Translations under genes and position numbers: made by a program
Assembly: GCF_000826105.1 (NCBI RefSeq)
Contig: NZ_CCYK01000007.1
Coordinates: 1,674,001-1,738,000 of the forward strand
DNA: 64,000 nucleotides
Source of the DNA: Pseudomonas massiliensis
GTDB lineage: Bacteria; Pseudomonadota; Gammaproteobacteria; Pseudomonadales; Pseudomonadaceae
Direction of reading: 5' to 3'
In this document: piece after piece, positions 34,239 through 43,233 of the stretch
How positions within the stretch are numbered: the stretch's first letter is position 1
Layout: the number at the start of each line of letters is the position of its first letter
Notes under the pieces: generated by a model
What the model saw: the letters and a program-made list of their open reading frames with translations, nothing else
Databases searched by the model: none
What the model was told of the DNA's origin: nothing

Positions 34239-35825
34239 TCAGATCACGCCTTGGCTACGTAGGTACTCATCGTAAGTGCCACTGAAGTCGACGATGCCCG
34301 AAGGGCTCAGCTCGAGAATGCGAGTGGCCAGGGAAGACACGAACTCCCGGTCATGGCTGACGAAAATCAGCGTGCCTGGATAGTTCTCCAGCGCCAGGTT
34401 CAATGCCTCGATGGATTCCATGTCCAAGTGGTTGGTAGGCTCGTCCATCACGAGCACATTGGGCTTCTGCAGGATCAACTTGCCAAACAGCATGCGGCCC
34501 TGCTCACCCCCCGAGATTACCTTCACCGACTTGCCGATTTCGTCGCTGGAGAACAGCATGCGGCCCAAGGTGCCCCGTACTAGCTGTTCGCCACCTTGTG
34601 TCCACTGGCCCATCCAGTCGAACAGGGTCGAGTCCTCCTCGAAATCCGCCGCGTGATCCTGAGCGTAGTAACCCAGCTCGGCGCTGTCGGTCCATTTCAC
34701 GGTGCCCTGGTCCGGCGTCAGATCGTTCATCAGCAGGCGCAGCAGAGTGGTCTTGCCGATCCCGTTGGGCCCGATGATCGCCACCCGCTCGCCCGCCTCG
34801 ATCTGGAACCCAAGGCGTTCGAACAGCTGCTTGTCTTCGAACCCCTTGGCAAGGTTCTCCACGGTCACGGCCTGGCGGTGCAGCTTCTTGTTCTGCTCGA
34901 AGCGGATGAAGGGGCTCACCCGGCTCGAGGGCTTGACCTCGGCCAGCTGGATCTTGTCGATCTGCTTGGCCCGGGAGGTCGCCTGCTTGGCCTTGGAAGC
35001 GTTTGCCGAGAAGCGGCTGACGAAGGTCTGCAGCTCGGCGATCTGGGCCTTTTTCTTGGCGTTGTCTGCCAGCAGTTGCTCGCGCGACTGGGTGGCGGCC
35101 GTCATGTACTCATCATAGTTGCCCGGGAACAGGCGCAGCTCGCCGTAGTCCAGGTCGGCCATATGCGTGCACACGCTGTTGAGGAAGTGCCGATCGTGGG
35201 AAATGATCACCATGGTGCTGTTACGGGCGGTGAGTATGGTTTCCAGCCAGCGAATGGTATTGATATCCAGGTGGTTGGTAGGTTCGTCCAGCAGCAGCAC
35301 GTCCGGGTCGGAGAACAATGCCTGGGCCAGCAGCACGCGCAGCTTCCAGCCTGGAGCGACTTCGCTCATGGGACCGAAGTGCTGCTCAAGGGGGATCCCA
35401 AGACCAAGCAGAAGCTCGCCGGCACGGGATTCGGCGGTATAGCCGTCCATTTCCGCGAACTCTGTCTCCAGTTCCGCCACTGCCATGCCGTCGGCCTCGG
35501 TCATCTCCGGCAAGCCGTAGATGCGGTCACGCTCGGCCTTTACCTTCCACAGCTGCTCATGCCCCATGATCACCGTGTCGATGACGCTGAAGGCTTCATA
35601 GGCAAATTGATCCTGGCGCAGCTTGCCCAGTCGGACATTGGGTTCGAGCATGACCTGGCCACCGCTGGGCTCGAGGTCACCACCCAGGATCTTCATGAAG
35701 GTCGACTTGCCGCAGCCATTGGCTCCGATCAGGCCGTAGCGGTTGCCGTTGTTGAATTTGACAGAAACGTTTTCGAACAGCGGCTTGGGGCCGAACTGCA
35801 TGGTGATGTTAGCGGTGGAGATCAA
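34239..35825 (-). CDS. ybiT: ABC-F ATPase, YbiT-type
   Basis: A 528-aa soluble protein with two ABC domains and no membrane part. The first has Walker A G-A-N-G-C-G-K-S-T and Walker B L-L-L-D-E-P-T-N-H-L-D; the second has G-P-N-G-I-G-K-T-T and V-M-D-E-P-T-N-H-L-D. It is close to E. coli YbiT across its whole length, including the linker (A-N-A-S-K-A-K-Q-A-T-S-R-A-K-Q-I-D-K-I). ABC-F proteins bind the ribosome E site and relieve stalled peptidyl transfer. The start is a TTG at 35825 after AAGGTAAGG, which fits the known N-terminus. Confidence 0.93.
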   Translation of the reverse strand: MISTANITMQFGPKPLFENVSVKFNNGNRYGLIGANGCGKSTFMKILGGDLEPSGGQVMLEPNVRLGKLRQDQFAYEAFSVIDTVIMGHEQLWKVKAERDRIYGLPEMTEADGMAVAELETEFAEMDGYTAESRAGELLLGLGIPLEQHFGPMSEVAPGWKLRVLLAQALFSDPDVLLLDEPTNHLDINTIRWLETILTARNSTMVIISHDRHFLNSVCTHMADLDYGELRLFPGNYDEYMTAATQSREQLLADNAKKKAQIAELQTFVSRFSANASKAKQATSRAKQIDKIQLAEVKPSSRVSPFIRFEQNKKLHRQAVTVENLAKGFEDKQLFERLGFQIEAGERVAIIGPNGIGKTTLLRLLMNDLTPDQGTVKWTDSAELGYYAQDHAADFEEDSTLFDWMGQWTQGGEQLVRGTLGRMLFSSDEIGKSVKVISGGEQGRMLFGKLILQKPNVLVMDEPTNHLDMESIEALNLALENYPGTLIFVSHDREFVSSLATRILELSPSGIVDFSGTYDEYLRSQGVI

Positions 35826-36084
35826 GGGCCTTACCTTCGATGCTTACGGTGGGCGAGTGGGGCAAGTGGCCTGGCGAGGTTCTGGTTTCCGCTGCGCCGG
35901 GCCGGGAGAGCGTCATCCAAAGTCGGCTGACAGGCCATGAATGGACCCGCCAAAGGCAAGCAGTGGATGTGAATTTGATTGCAAACAGGACATTGCCGCT
36001 ATTGTGGCATAAAACGGCCAAGACCTCGAACCCGTCCGCAATGGCTGGCGACTTGGGCAGACTGAAGCTAGACCCGGTTTTACG

Positions 36085-36450
36085 TCAACGTGGTTGCCGC
36101 CGCTCGATGGCGGCGACCGCGGTGCGGATCAGGTGATTGAGTTCGCCAATCTGCCAAGGTTTTTGCAGGAAGCGAATATTGCCTTCGCTTTCTCCCGCCG
36201 AGCCCGTGGTGAGGATCACCGGGATCTCGGGCCAACGCTTGCACACCAGCTTGGCGAACTCCCAACCGTCCAGCTCGCCAGGCATCAGGTAATCGGTGAC
36301 CACCATGCTGACCTCGTCAGGATTGGCCCGCATATAGGCGTAGGCTTCATCACCACTCTGGAAACTCACCACATCCAGATTCAACTGCTCCACGACCTCT
36401 TCGGCGATCCAGCGAAGCAGTTCATCATCCTCGGCGATGAGCACCTTCAT
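36085..36450 (-). CDS. Stand-alone receiver-domain response regulator
   Basis: A 121-aa CheY-like protein: V-L-I-A-E-D-D-E-L-L-R, acceptor aspartate in V-V-T-D-Y-L-M-P-G-E-L-D-G-W, T-T-G in I-L-T-T-G and lysine in F-L-Q-K-P-W. It has no output domain. The frame is open upstream to 36714, but the ATG at 36450 begins right at the domain; no strong Shine-Dalgarno is visible, so the start is provisional. It resembles the receiver at 7778-8197. The 86-aa gene upstream on the same strand may be cotranscribed. Confidence 0.78.
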   Translation of the reverse strand: MKVLIAEDDELLRWIAEEVVEQLNLDVVSFQSGDEAYAYMRANPDEVSMVVTDYLMPGELDGWEFAKLVCKRWPEIPVILTTGSAGESEGNIRFLQKPWQIGELNHLIRTAVAAIERRQPR

Positions 36451-36631
36451 GCGGGTAGGCTCTGCGGACAACGGTACTTGCGTCACTGCTCTGGCTCCGG
36501 CGGGGCTAAGGATGGTTTCGCTGGCACTCTGGGACCGGTCAGGCGGGGAATGCCAGGGGACCTGCAAGCCTAAGACCGTTAATAAACAAAGGGTTCCCTG
36601 GCACCTCTGAAATGATGGCTGGCGGCCAGCG

Positions 36632-36892
36632 TTAATCTTCCAGCGAAACGCTGGTCCCCTGGGCGGGCTCTCCGGAAGAAGAGACGATGCGCCCTGCTCG
36701 GACTTCTTCGGCATGATAGCTCAATCGAGCCTCGCACTGGGTAAAGGTCTCGACCATTCGAAGCAAGGCTTCGCGATCCGGAGTCTCCAGGCGATGAGCG
36801 ATACGCTTGAGTTCCACCGCTGACCACTTCAGGTCTGATGCGATTCCCTCGAGGTCGCGCTTGAGTGCTGCTTCGGGCTTGCCAAGGCTCAT
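36632..36892 (-). CDS. Small hypothetical protein
   Basis: An 86-aa, charged, probably helical protein from the ATG at 36892 behind GGAGGC. It has A-x-D-L-K-W-S-A-V-E-L-K-R-I-A-H-R-L-E and E-A-R-L-S-Y-H-A-E-E-V-R-A-G-R. I do not recognise the family. It is upstream of the receiver gene on the same strand, with about 180 nt between. Confidence 0.6.
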   Translation of the reverse strand: MSLGKPEAALKRDLEGIASDLKWSAVELKRIAHRLETPDREALLRMVETFTQCEARLSYHAEEVRAGRIVSSSGEPAQGTSVSLED

Positions 36893-37039
36893 GGCGTGCT
36901 ACGCCTCCATTGCGTCACTGGCAGGTGCTGATAGCGGGGTCTGGCCATGTGGCCATCATCCGCAAGGCGGAAATGTCTGGCAAATTCGGGCGACAATTGG
37001 AATAACAACGCATGCCAAGTGCTCGCCACGGTTGTAACC

Positions 37040-37930
37040 TCAAGAAACCTTGCGCTTGCGCGGAGTGCGCGATTTACCGGATTGGTGGGGTTCAGCGGCC
37101 TTGGAAGGCGTCTTGGAAGCCTTGGAAGAGGATGAACCACTTCCTTTGCCGCCGAGGCTTCGCTTGAGCAGTTCGGTAAGGTCGATAACGTCCGCTCCCT
37201 GCTTACCGCCTTCGTCCGGCGACTCAACCTCTTCGATCTTGCCCTCCTTGGCTTTGCGCTGTACCAAATCCATGATCTTGGCTTCAAACTGATCCGTATA
37301 GTCCTCAGGGCTCCAGGCACCGGTCATGTCTTCCACCAGGCGCTTGGCCATGTCCAGTTCGCCTTTTTTCAGGTCTGGCGTCTTGGCCTCATCACTGAGT
37401 TCAAGCGTTTCCAGTCCACGAACTTCCGCGGGCCAGCGCAGCTTGACCAGCACAAGGGCATCGTCCAAAGGCATCAGGGCCGACAGGTACTGACGAGTGT
37501 GAAGCACTACCAGCGCCAGCGCCACCTTGTTCGTTTGCCGCAGGGTTTCCCGGAGCAGGGCGTAGACTTTCTCGCCGCGACGGTCGGGTGCAAGGTAGTA
37601 GGGCGTATCGATGTTCGGCAGCGGGATCTGCGCGCTGTCCACGAAGGAAAAGATTTCGATGGTCTGCGTAGACACTGGGTGAGCGGTACGGATCTCGTCC
37701 TCGCTCAGCACTACGTAGCGGCCCTTCTCGTATTGCACGCCCTTGACGATATTTTCCCGATCCATTTCTTCGCCGGTCACCTTGTTCACGCGCTTGTAGC
37801 CGACAGGGTCCATGCTGCGTTTATCCAGCCAATCGAAATCGACGCCCTTAGAGGCGGTGGCTGACACCAGCGCCACTGGGATATGAACCAGGCCGAAGCT
37901 GACAGCGCCTTTCCAAATTGCACGGGGCAT
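37040..37930 (-). CDS. ku: Non-homologous end-joining protein Ku
   Basis: A 296-aa bacterial Ku. It opens M-P-R-A-I-W-K-G-A-V-S-F-G-L-V-H-I-P-V, the invariant start of the family, with the Ku core beta-barrel over residues about 1-190 and a lysine/serine-rich C-terminal tail (S-S-S-S-K-A-S-K-T-P-S-K) that binds DNA. It binds double-strand ends and recruits LigD. ligD is not adjacent, and so must be elsewhere if the pathway works. Confidence 0.95.
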   Translation of the reverse strand: MPRAIWKGAVSFGLVHIPVALVSATASKGVDFDWLDKRSMDPVGYKRVNKVTGEEMDRENIVKGVQYEKGRYVVLSEDEIRTAHPVSTQTIEIFSFVDSAQIPLPNIDTPYYLAPDRRGEKVYALLRETLRQTNKVALALVVLHTRQYLSALMPLDDALVLVKLRWPAEVRGLETLELSDEAKTPDLKKGELDMAKRLVEDMTGAWSPEDYTDQFEAKIMDLVQRKAKEGKIEEVESPDEGGKQGADVIDLTELLKRSLGGKGSGSSSSKASKTPSKAAEPHQSGKSRTPRKRKVS

Positions 37931-38275
37931 GGGCTCTGAACCTGCTGATAGGGGAGATATCTGAAAAGACCAGCGTCCAGATCCTGAAGTTCAGACGAAA
38001 CCGCCGCTGCGCCGCCGCCGTGCACCTTGCAACCCCGACGGGTACATTGCCGTGCATTCTGCATGCTGGCTTTGCGAATCTGGATTAGTTAAAGCGCATA
38101 ACCCTTTGATTTTTAAGATCCGACGAACGGCTTCGGCGTAGGCATGCAGTCTGCTAATTATAGGAAAGTTCTGTAACGCCGAATCATGAAGAGTCGGTCA
38201 CCTGTCAGTAGTGGGCCCATGTCGGAGCCCTATCAGGCGAAGGTTCAGGACATACAATACCAATGGAGATGCCCG
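37931..38275. other. Intergenic region between ku and the DUF1652 gene
   Basis: About 345 bp without a credible gene. It holds the divergent promoters of ku and the DUF1652 gene. An AT-rich TAATTATAGG near 38157 could be a -10 region for the latter. Nothing else stands out. Confidence 0.5.
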
Positions 38276-38548
38276 ATGCTGTCCACACTTGAACTGCGCA
38301 ATATCATCGAAAGCAGCTTTTTGCCGCAGCGGTGCCAATGCTCTCAGGGCCCGAACCACTCGCTGACGGTCAAGGTATTCGGGGGGCACGCCGATCAGAC
38401 AGACTTCATGGTCAGTGGTATCGATACGCGTCAGCTCAACAGTAGCCGTGCCATATCCAATCTGATCGCTGGGCTGCGCCATGACCTGTCCGCGCAGCGC
38501 GCCCAGCGCGGTATGGCGCAGCGTTCGCAGGCCGTCGCCGGCTTCTGA
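38276..38548 (+). CDS. DUF1652-family protein
   Basis: A 90-aa protein from the ATG at 38276 behind GGAGAT; a longer frame from 38186 lacks a ribosome site. The opening L-S-T-L-E-L-R-N-I-I-E-S-S-F-L-P-Q-R-C-Q-C is the DUF1652 signature, and the S-N-L-I-A-G-L-R-H-D-L near the C-terminus is also typical. The family is almost confined to Pseudomonas, usually in several copies per genome, with no known function. It ends in a good terminator. Confidence 0.82.
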   Translation: MLSTLELRNIIESSFLPQRCQCSQGPNHSLTVKVFGGHADQTDFMVSGIDTRQLNSSRAISNLIAGLRHDLSAQRAQRGMAQRSQAVAGF

Positions 38549-38563
38549 TCTCTCTGCAGGTAG

Positions 38564-38593
38564 AACCCGCGGCCGCTCAGGCGCGGGTTTTTC
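38564..38593 (+). terminator. Rho-independent terminator of the DUF1652 gene
   Basis: AACCCGCG ... CGCGGGTT stem with a 10-nt loop, followed by TTTTC. Confidence 0.8.
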
Positions 38594-38616
38594 TATGCGT
38601 GAACACCTGATCCAGT

Positions 38617-38892
38617 TCAGTCTCGGTAGAACACCTGGACCAGGTGGTAGCCGAATCGGCTTTTGATCGGCCCGTGCACTTGCTTGATCGGCTTGCGAAA
38701 AATCACTTGATCGATCGCGGCCACCATCTGTCCCGGCCGCACCTCCCCCAGGTCACCGCCACGCTTGGCTGAGGGGCAAGTGGAGTACTTGCGCGCCAGG
38801 ACGTCGAAAGCCTCGCCTTTGGCCAGGCGTTGGCGCAGGGCTTCAGCTTCTTGCGCCGTGCGCACCAGTATGTGTCTAGCCTGGGCTTTCAT
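38617..38892 (-). CDS. ppiC: Parvulin-type peptidyl-prolyl isomerase
   Basis: A 91-aa single-domain parvulin like E. coli PpiC (93 aa). Visible motifs are A-R-H-I-L-V-R, F-D-V-L-A-R-K-Y-S-T-C-P-S-A-K-R-G-G-D-L-G and F-G-Y-H-L-V-Q-V. It catalyses cis/trans isomerisation of prolyl bonds in the cytoplasm; no signal peptide is present. It is convergent with the DUF1652 gene. Confidence 0.93.
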   Translation of the reverse strand: MKAQARHILVRTAQEAEALRQRLAKGEAFDVLARKYSTCPSAKRGGDLGEVRPGQMVAAIDQVIFRKPIKQVHGPIKSRFGYHLVQVFYRD

Positions 38893-38973
38893 GGGTCGAT
38901 ACGTCCGTAACTGCTGCGTGGATTGAAAGGGGGGGCGGGATGTTACTGCCTGCGCGCATTGTCGCCTACCCTT

Positions 38974-41142
38974 TCAATCACCGATCATCTGGCGAATCTT
39001 GCTGGCCAGGGTTTCCAGGGTAAAGGGCTTGCCTAGGATGTCCATGCCTTCTTCCAGGTAAGAGTCCCGATCAGCCGCCTTGTCAATATAGCCGGTCATG
39101 AACAGGACCTTCAGGCCGGGCCGCTGGCGCCGCGCGATTTCGGCCAACTGGCGTCCGTTGATGCCAGGCAGGCCTACGTCGGTTACCAGCAGATCGATGC
39201 GCAGCGGGGCCTCGAGCAAGGGTACCGCGACCTCGGCATCCGCTGCTGGATAACCTCGATAGCCAAGCTCGTCGAGCACATTGATGATCAGCATGCGTAC
39301 CGAAGGGTCGTCCTCTACCACCAGCACGCATTCACCCTGTTGGGCCAGCGGAGCTTCGCATTCGGCCTGGGGCAGAACCGCGTCGCCTTCAGGCTCCAGG
39401 TAGCGAGGCAGGTAGAGACTCACTTCGGTTCCCGCGCCAGGCTCGCTGTCCAGGGTCACGTGCCCGCCACTCTGCTGGGTGAAACCGTAGATCATTGAAA
39501 GCCCCAGCCCGGTGCCCTGACCAGTAGGCTTGGTAGTGAAGAATGGGTCGAAGGCTTTCGCACGGGTCGAGGGCGACATGCCGCTGCCGTTGTCCCGCAC
39601 GCAAAGCACCGCGTACTGCCCTGGCCGCACTGCTTCCATGGGCGGGTTCGGCTGGGCATGAGGCAGGTCCCTGTTGCAGGTGGTGATCACCAACTGCCCA
39701 CCGCTCGGCATGGCATCGCGGGCGTTGATCACCAGGTTGAGCAGGGCGCTTTCAAGCTGGTTGGGGTCGGTGTACACCGGCCAGGCATCGGTTGCCAGGT
39801 CCAGCTGCAGGTCGATCTGCTCACCGGTGGTGCGTCCCAGCAGATCCTCGAGCGAGGTCACCAGGGCGTTGAGGTCGATACGCTGGCGGTCCAGCGATTG
39901 CCGCCTGGAGAATGCCAGCAGGCGATGAGTCAATGCTGCAGCCCGTTGCGCCGAGCCCAAGGCAGCCTCGGCGAAGCGGCCGATTTCGGCGCTGCGTCCC
40001 TTGGCGATGTAACGGTTCATCAGGTCCAGGCTGCCCATGATGCCGGTAAGCATGTTGTTGAAGTCGTGGGCGATCCCTCCGGTGAGCTGCCCTACGGCCT
40101 CCATCTTCTGGGCATGGCGCAGCAGCTCTTCGGCGCGTTCTCGTTCCTGCGCCTCGGCCAGTAGCCGGCGATTGGCCTCGGCCAAGGCCTGGGTGCGCTC
40201 CTGGACGCGTTGCTCCAGGGTTTCGTTGAGTTCTCGCAAGGCCTGCTCGGCCAGCTTGCGCTCGGTGATATCGATGGATGACCCAATGAAACGCACTGGT
40301 CGCCCATGGTCATCGCGGAAGCAGCGCCCCCGGGCGAACACCCAGCGCCAGCTTTCATCGCTCTGGCGTAGCCGATACTCCTCGGCGAACTCCCCAGTGC
40401 CGTGCATGCAGGCCTTGATTCGTCGAGCCACGTAGGCTCGGTCCTGGGGGTGGACGGCTGTCAGGTAATCGCCAATCGGACGCTGACCGGCCTGGTGAGG
40501 ATCGATGTTGTGCATGTGGGCGAAGTGCGCATCGGCGATGAAGCGATCCTCGCGCACGTACCAGTCCCAGGTGCCTACGGCATGGGTTGCGTCCAGGGCC
40601 AGGCGCAGGCGCTCTTCGGAAGCGGCCTTGGCGCGTTGTTCTTCGGCCAGGCGCAAGGCGAGCGTGCGCTCATCCAGAGGCTCCATCGCCTGGCGCAGCA
40701 CTGAGAGGAAAAAGCCCAGGAGGCGACCCTGTTCATCCCTCAATGGTCTGAAGCGTCCAGCCAGGTGACGAGACGCCTGGCCGTGCAGCGAGGGATTGAA
40801 CGCCAGGTCGAAATCCTGCAGGTCGCAAGGCTTGCCCGCTGTCGCCTGTTCGATCACGAACCGGGCTTGCGGCGAGTGCTCCGGGAACCACTTGAGCAAA
40901 GCCAGGCCCTGTTGCCGTTTTTCCAGGCCGAACAGGGCCAGAAACTCGGGATTTGCAACGGCATGCTGCCCCGTTTCCCAGCACAAGGCCATCGGCACGG
41001 GTGCCTGGTTCACCATCTGAGCAGCCTGATGTAACACCCCGGGCCATGGCAGCGGCGTCTCGCTGCCTGTGCTGGCGCCACTGATGCCGGGCTCGACCGC
41101 CGCCGGGTTTATCACTGTCATCCCGTATCCCTTGCTTGCCAT
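38974..41142 (-). CDS. PAS hybrid sensor histidine kinase with C-terminal receiver
   Basis: A 722-aa soluble hybrid kinase. An N-terminal PAS fold (about 35-155) and a second PAS with PAC (about 190-310) precede a short coiled coil. A HisKA follows with G-G-I-A-H-D-F-N-N-M-L-T, then a HATPase (D-N-G-S-G-M-S, G-T-G-L-G-L-S) and a receiver (L-L-V-T-D-V-G-L-P-G). The start may be ATG 41142, or ATG 41121 preceded by AAGGGA. It has no partner nearby. The catalytic region is close to that of the phytochrome-locus hybrid kinase at 13824-16229. Confidence 0.87.
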   Translation of the reverse strand: MASKGYGMTVINPAAVEPGISGASTGSETPLPWPGVLHQAAQMVNQAPVPMALCWETGQHAVANPEFLALFGLEKRQQGLALLKWFPEHSPQARFVIEQATAGKPCDLQDFDLAFNPSLHGQASRHLAGRFRPLRDEQGRLLGFFLSVLRQAMEPLDERTLALRLAEEQRAKAASEERLRLALDATHAVGTWDWYVREDRFIADAHFAHMHNIDPHQAGQRPIGDYLTAVHPQDRAYVARRIKACMHGTGEFAEEYRLRQSDESWRWVFARGRCFRDDHGRPVRFIGSSIDITERKLAEQALRELNETLEQRVQERTQALAEANRRLLAEAQERERAEELLRHAQKMEAVGQLTGGIAHDFNNMLTGIMGSLDLMNRYIAKGRSAEIGRFAEAALGSAQRAAALTHRLLAFSRRQSLDRQRIDLNALVTSLEDLLGRTTGEQIDLQLDLATDAWPVYTDPNQLESALLNLVINARDAMPSGGQLVITTCNRDLPHAQPNPPMEAVRPGQYAVLCVRDNGSGMSPSTRAKAFDPFFTTKPTGQGTGLGLSMIYGFTQQSGGHVTLDSEPGAGTEVSLYLPRYLEPEGDAVLPQAECEAPLAQQGECVLVVEDDPSVRMLIINVLDELGYRGYPAADAEVAVPLLEAPLRIDLLVTDVGLPGINGRQLAEIARRQRPGLKVLFMTGYIDKAADRDSYLEEGMDILGKPFTLETLASKIRQMIGD

Positions 41143-41227
41143 TTGAGTTGCTTCACCATGCCCTTAGCAGCCAAGCTATGGAGCGAATCGATGTCACCGT
41201 TTCCAACGTAATACTGGCGGATTTCAC

Positions 41228-42382
41228 ATGGACCTACCGGCGCTGCTCAAACTTCTAGCTTCACAGGACGGTTCGGACCTGTACCTTTCCACTGGCGCCC
41301 CTCCTTGTGCCAAGTTCAATGGCGTGCTGCGCCCCTTGGGCAGCGAAGCCCTGAAACCGGGGGAGGTCGCCCAGATCGCTGCCAGCATCATGGATGCGGA
41401 GCAACGGGCCGATTTTGACCGGGAACTGGAAATGAACCTGGCGCTTTCGCTGCCTGGCGTCGGGCGTTTTCGAGTCAACATCTTCAAACAGCGCAACGAA
41501 GTATCCCTGGTAGCACGAAACATCAAGCTCGATATCCCTCTGTTCGAAGACCTCAAGCTACCGCCGGTTCTGCTCGACGTAGTGATGCGCAAACATGGCC
41601 TGGTACTGTTCATCGGCGCCACCGGGTCCGGCAAGTCAACCTCACTGGCCGCGCTCATCGATCATCGCAATCGCAGCAGCAGCGGCCACATCATTACCAT
41701 CGAGGATCCGGTGGAGTATATCCATCGTCACAAGAAGTGCATCGTCAACCAGCGAGAAGTTGGAGTAGACACGCGCAGTTTCCGCGCTGCCCTGAAGAAT
41801 ACCCTGCGCCAGGCGCCGGATGTGATCCTCATCGGGGAGATCCGTGACCGCGAAACCATGGAGCATGCCCTGGCCTTCGCCGACACCGGGCACCTGGCCA
41901 TTTCGACGCTTCACGCCAACAACGCCAACCAGGCCCTGGACCGGATCATCAATTTCTTTCCAGAGGAACGCCGCGCTCAGTTGCTCCAGGACTTGGGCAA
42001 CAATCTGCAGGCCTTCGTATCTCAGCGCCTGGTCAAGACCGTGGATGGCAAGCGTCGTGCCGCGGTGGAAGTCATGCTGGGCACTGCGACCATTCGCGAT
42101 CTCATCCACCGCGGCGAATTCGGCGAATTGAAGGGCATCATGGAAAAGTCGGTAAACCTTGGCATGAAAACCTTCGACATGGCGCTGTTCGATCTGGTGA
42201 TCGAAGGCGCTATCAGTGAAGAGGAAGCCTTGAAAAATGCCGATTCGGTCAACAACCTTCGGCTGCGCCTGAAATTGCAGCGAGACCCGACTCCAGGCCG
42301 TACCGGCGTTTCGACGACACCGGGCACGGCAGCGGGTGGTCGGCCGGATTGGGGACTGGTGGATGAAGAGGGCCGGGACTGA
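41228..42382 (+). CDS. PilT/PilU-type twitching ATPase, PilU-like
   Basis: A 384-aa retraction-type secretion ATPase. It has Walker A G-A-T-G-S-G-K-S-T, Asp box I-T-I-E-D-P-V-E-Y, Walker B V-I-L-I-G-E-I-R-D and His box H-L-A-I-S-T-L-H-A-N-N. The length, the N-terminal D-L-P-A-L-L-K-L-L and the long C-terminal tail after G-I-M-E-K-S fit PilU better than PilT (about 344 aa). PilU aids PilT in pulling in type IV pili and does not act alone in studied systems. No pil gene is adjacent, so this is an orphan copy. Confidence 0.85.
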   Translation: MDLPALLKLLASQDGSDLYLSTGAPPCAKFNGVLRPLGSEALKPGEVAQIAASIMDAEQRADFDRELEMNLALSLPGVGRFRVNIFKQRNEVSLVARNIKLDIPLFEDLKLPPVLLDVVMRKHGLVLFIGATGSGKSTSLAALIDHRNRSSSGHIITIEDPVEYIHRHKKCIVNQREVGVDTRSFRAALKNTLRQAPDVILIGEIRDRETMEHALAFADTGHLAISTLHANNANQALDRIINFFPEERRAQLLQDLGNNLQAFVSQRLVKTVDGKRRAAVEVMLGTATIRDLIHRGEFGELKGIMEKSVNLGMKTFDMALFDLVIEGAISEEEALKNADSVNNLRLRLKLQRDPTPGRTGVSTTPGTAAGGRPDWGLVDEEGRD

Positions 42383-42398
42383 CACGAGCGCTGGCCCC

Positions 42399-43220
42399 TT
42401 ACACCATTTTCAAACGTTGCTTGCGGGTCGGCGGGGGAAAGGCCTGATCGAGACGTGCCAGGTCCTCACTGTCCAGCTCCAGGGTGGCGGCGCGGGCGTT
42501 CAGGCGCACGTGCACCGGATCCACCGCCTTGGGTATGGCGATGACCCCCGTACTGCGAATCACCCAGGCCAGGCAGACCTCGGCCGGGGTTACCCTATGA
42601 CGCACGGCGATTGCCTGCAACGCCGGGTGCTCGAGGAAGCGGCCTCCCTGGGCGATGGGGCAGTAGGCCATGATCGGCATACGGCGCTGCTGCGCCCATG
42701 GCAGGAGGTCGTATTCGATTCCTCTGGCCTGCGGGTTATACAGCACTTGCTGGGCGGCACAGTTGCTCAGGTCTGCATCGGCAAGATCGCCCAGGTCGAA
42801 GTTCGACAGGCCCCAGGCGCCGATCTTGCCGCTGGCTCGCAGCGTTTCGAAGCCTTCGAGGGTTTCCTCCAGGGGATGACTGCCGGGCCAGTGGAGCAGG
42901 TAGAGGTCCAGGCGGTCTACGCCGAGGCGGCGCAGGCTGCGCTCGCAGGCGCTGACCACACCCTGGCGGCTGGCATGCTGAGGGTAGACCTTGCTGACCA
43001 GGCAGTAGGGCTCGCTGACGCCGCGCAAGGCCTGGCCCACCAGGGTTTCAGCGCCTCCTTCGGCGTACATCTCGGCGGTGTCGATCAGGCTCAGGCCCAT
43101 CTCCAGGCCCAGGCGCAGCGCGGCGATTTCCTGCTCTCGGCGTTGGCTGTCCTCGCCCATGCGCCAGGTACCCTGACCGATAAGGGGCACGGTCTTGCCA
43201 GCCAGTTGTACGTTTCGCAT
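42399..43220 (-). CDS. Aldo/keto reductase
   Basis: A 273-aa AKR with the expected tetrad: D in L-I-D-T-A-E-M-Y, tyrosine of the same block, K in L-V-S-K-V-Y and H in Y-L-L-H-W-P-G. It resembles the YeaE-like group of NADPH-dependent aldehyde reductases. It is preceded by the LysR gene by 14 nt in the same direction and may be cotranscribed. Confidence 0.88.
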   Translation of the reverse strand: MRNVQLAGKTVPLIGQGTWRMGEDSQRREQEIAALRLGLEMGLSLIDTAEMYAEGGAETLVGQALRGVSEPYCLVSKVYPQHASRQGVVSACERSLRRLGVDRLDLYLLHWPGSHPLEETLEGFETLRASGKIGAWGLSNFDLGDLADADLSNCAAQQVLYNPQARGIEYDLLPWAQQRRMPIMAYCPIAQGGRFLEHPALQAIAVRHRVTPAEVCLAWVIRSTGVIAIPKAVDPVHVRLNARAATLELDSEDLARLDQAFPPPTRKQRLKMV

Positions 43221-43233
43221 CAGCTTCTCCCAA

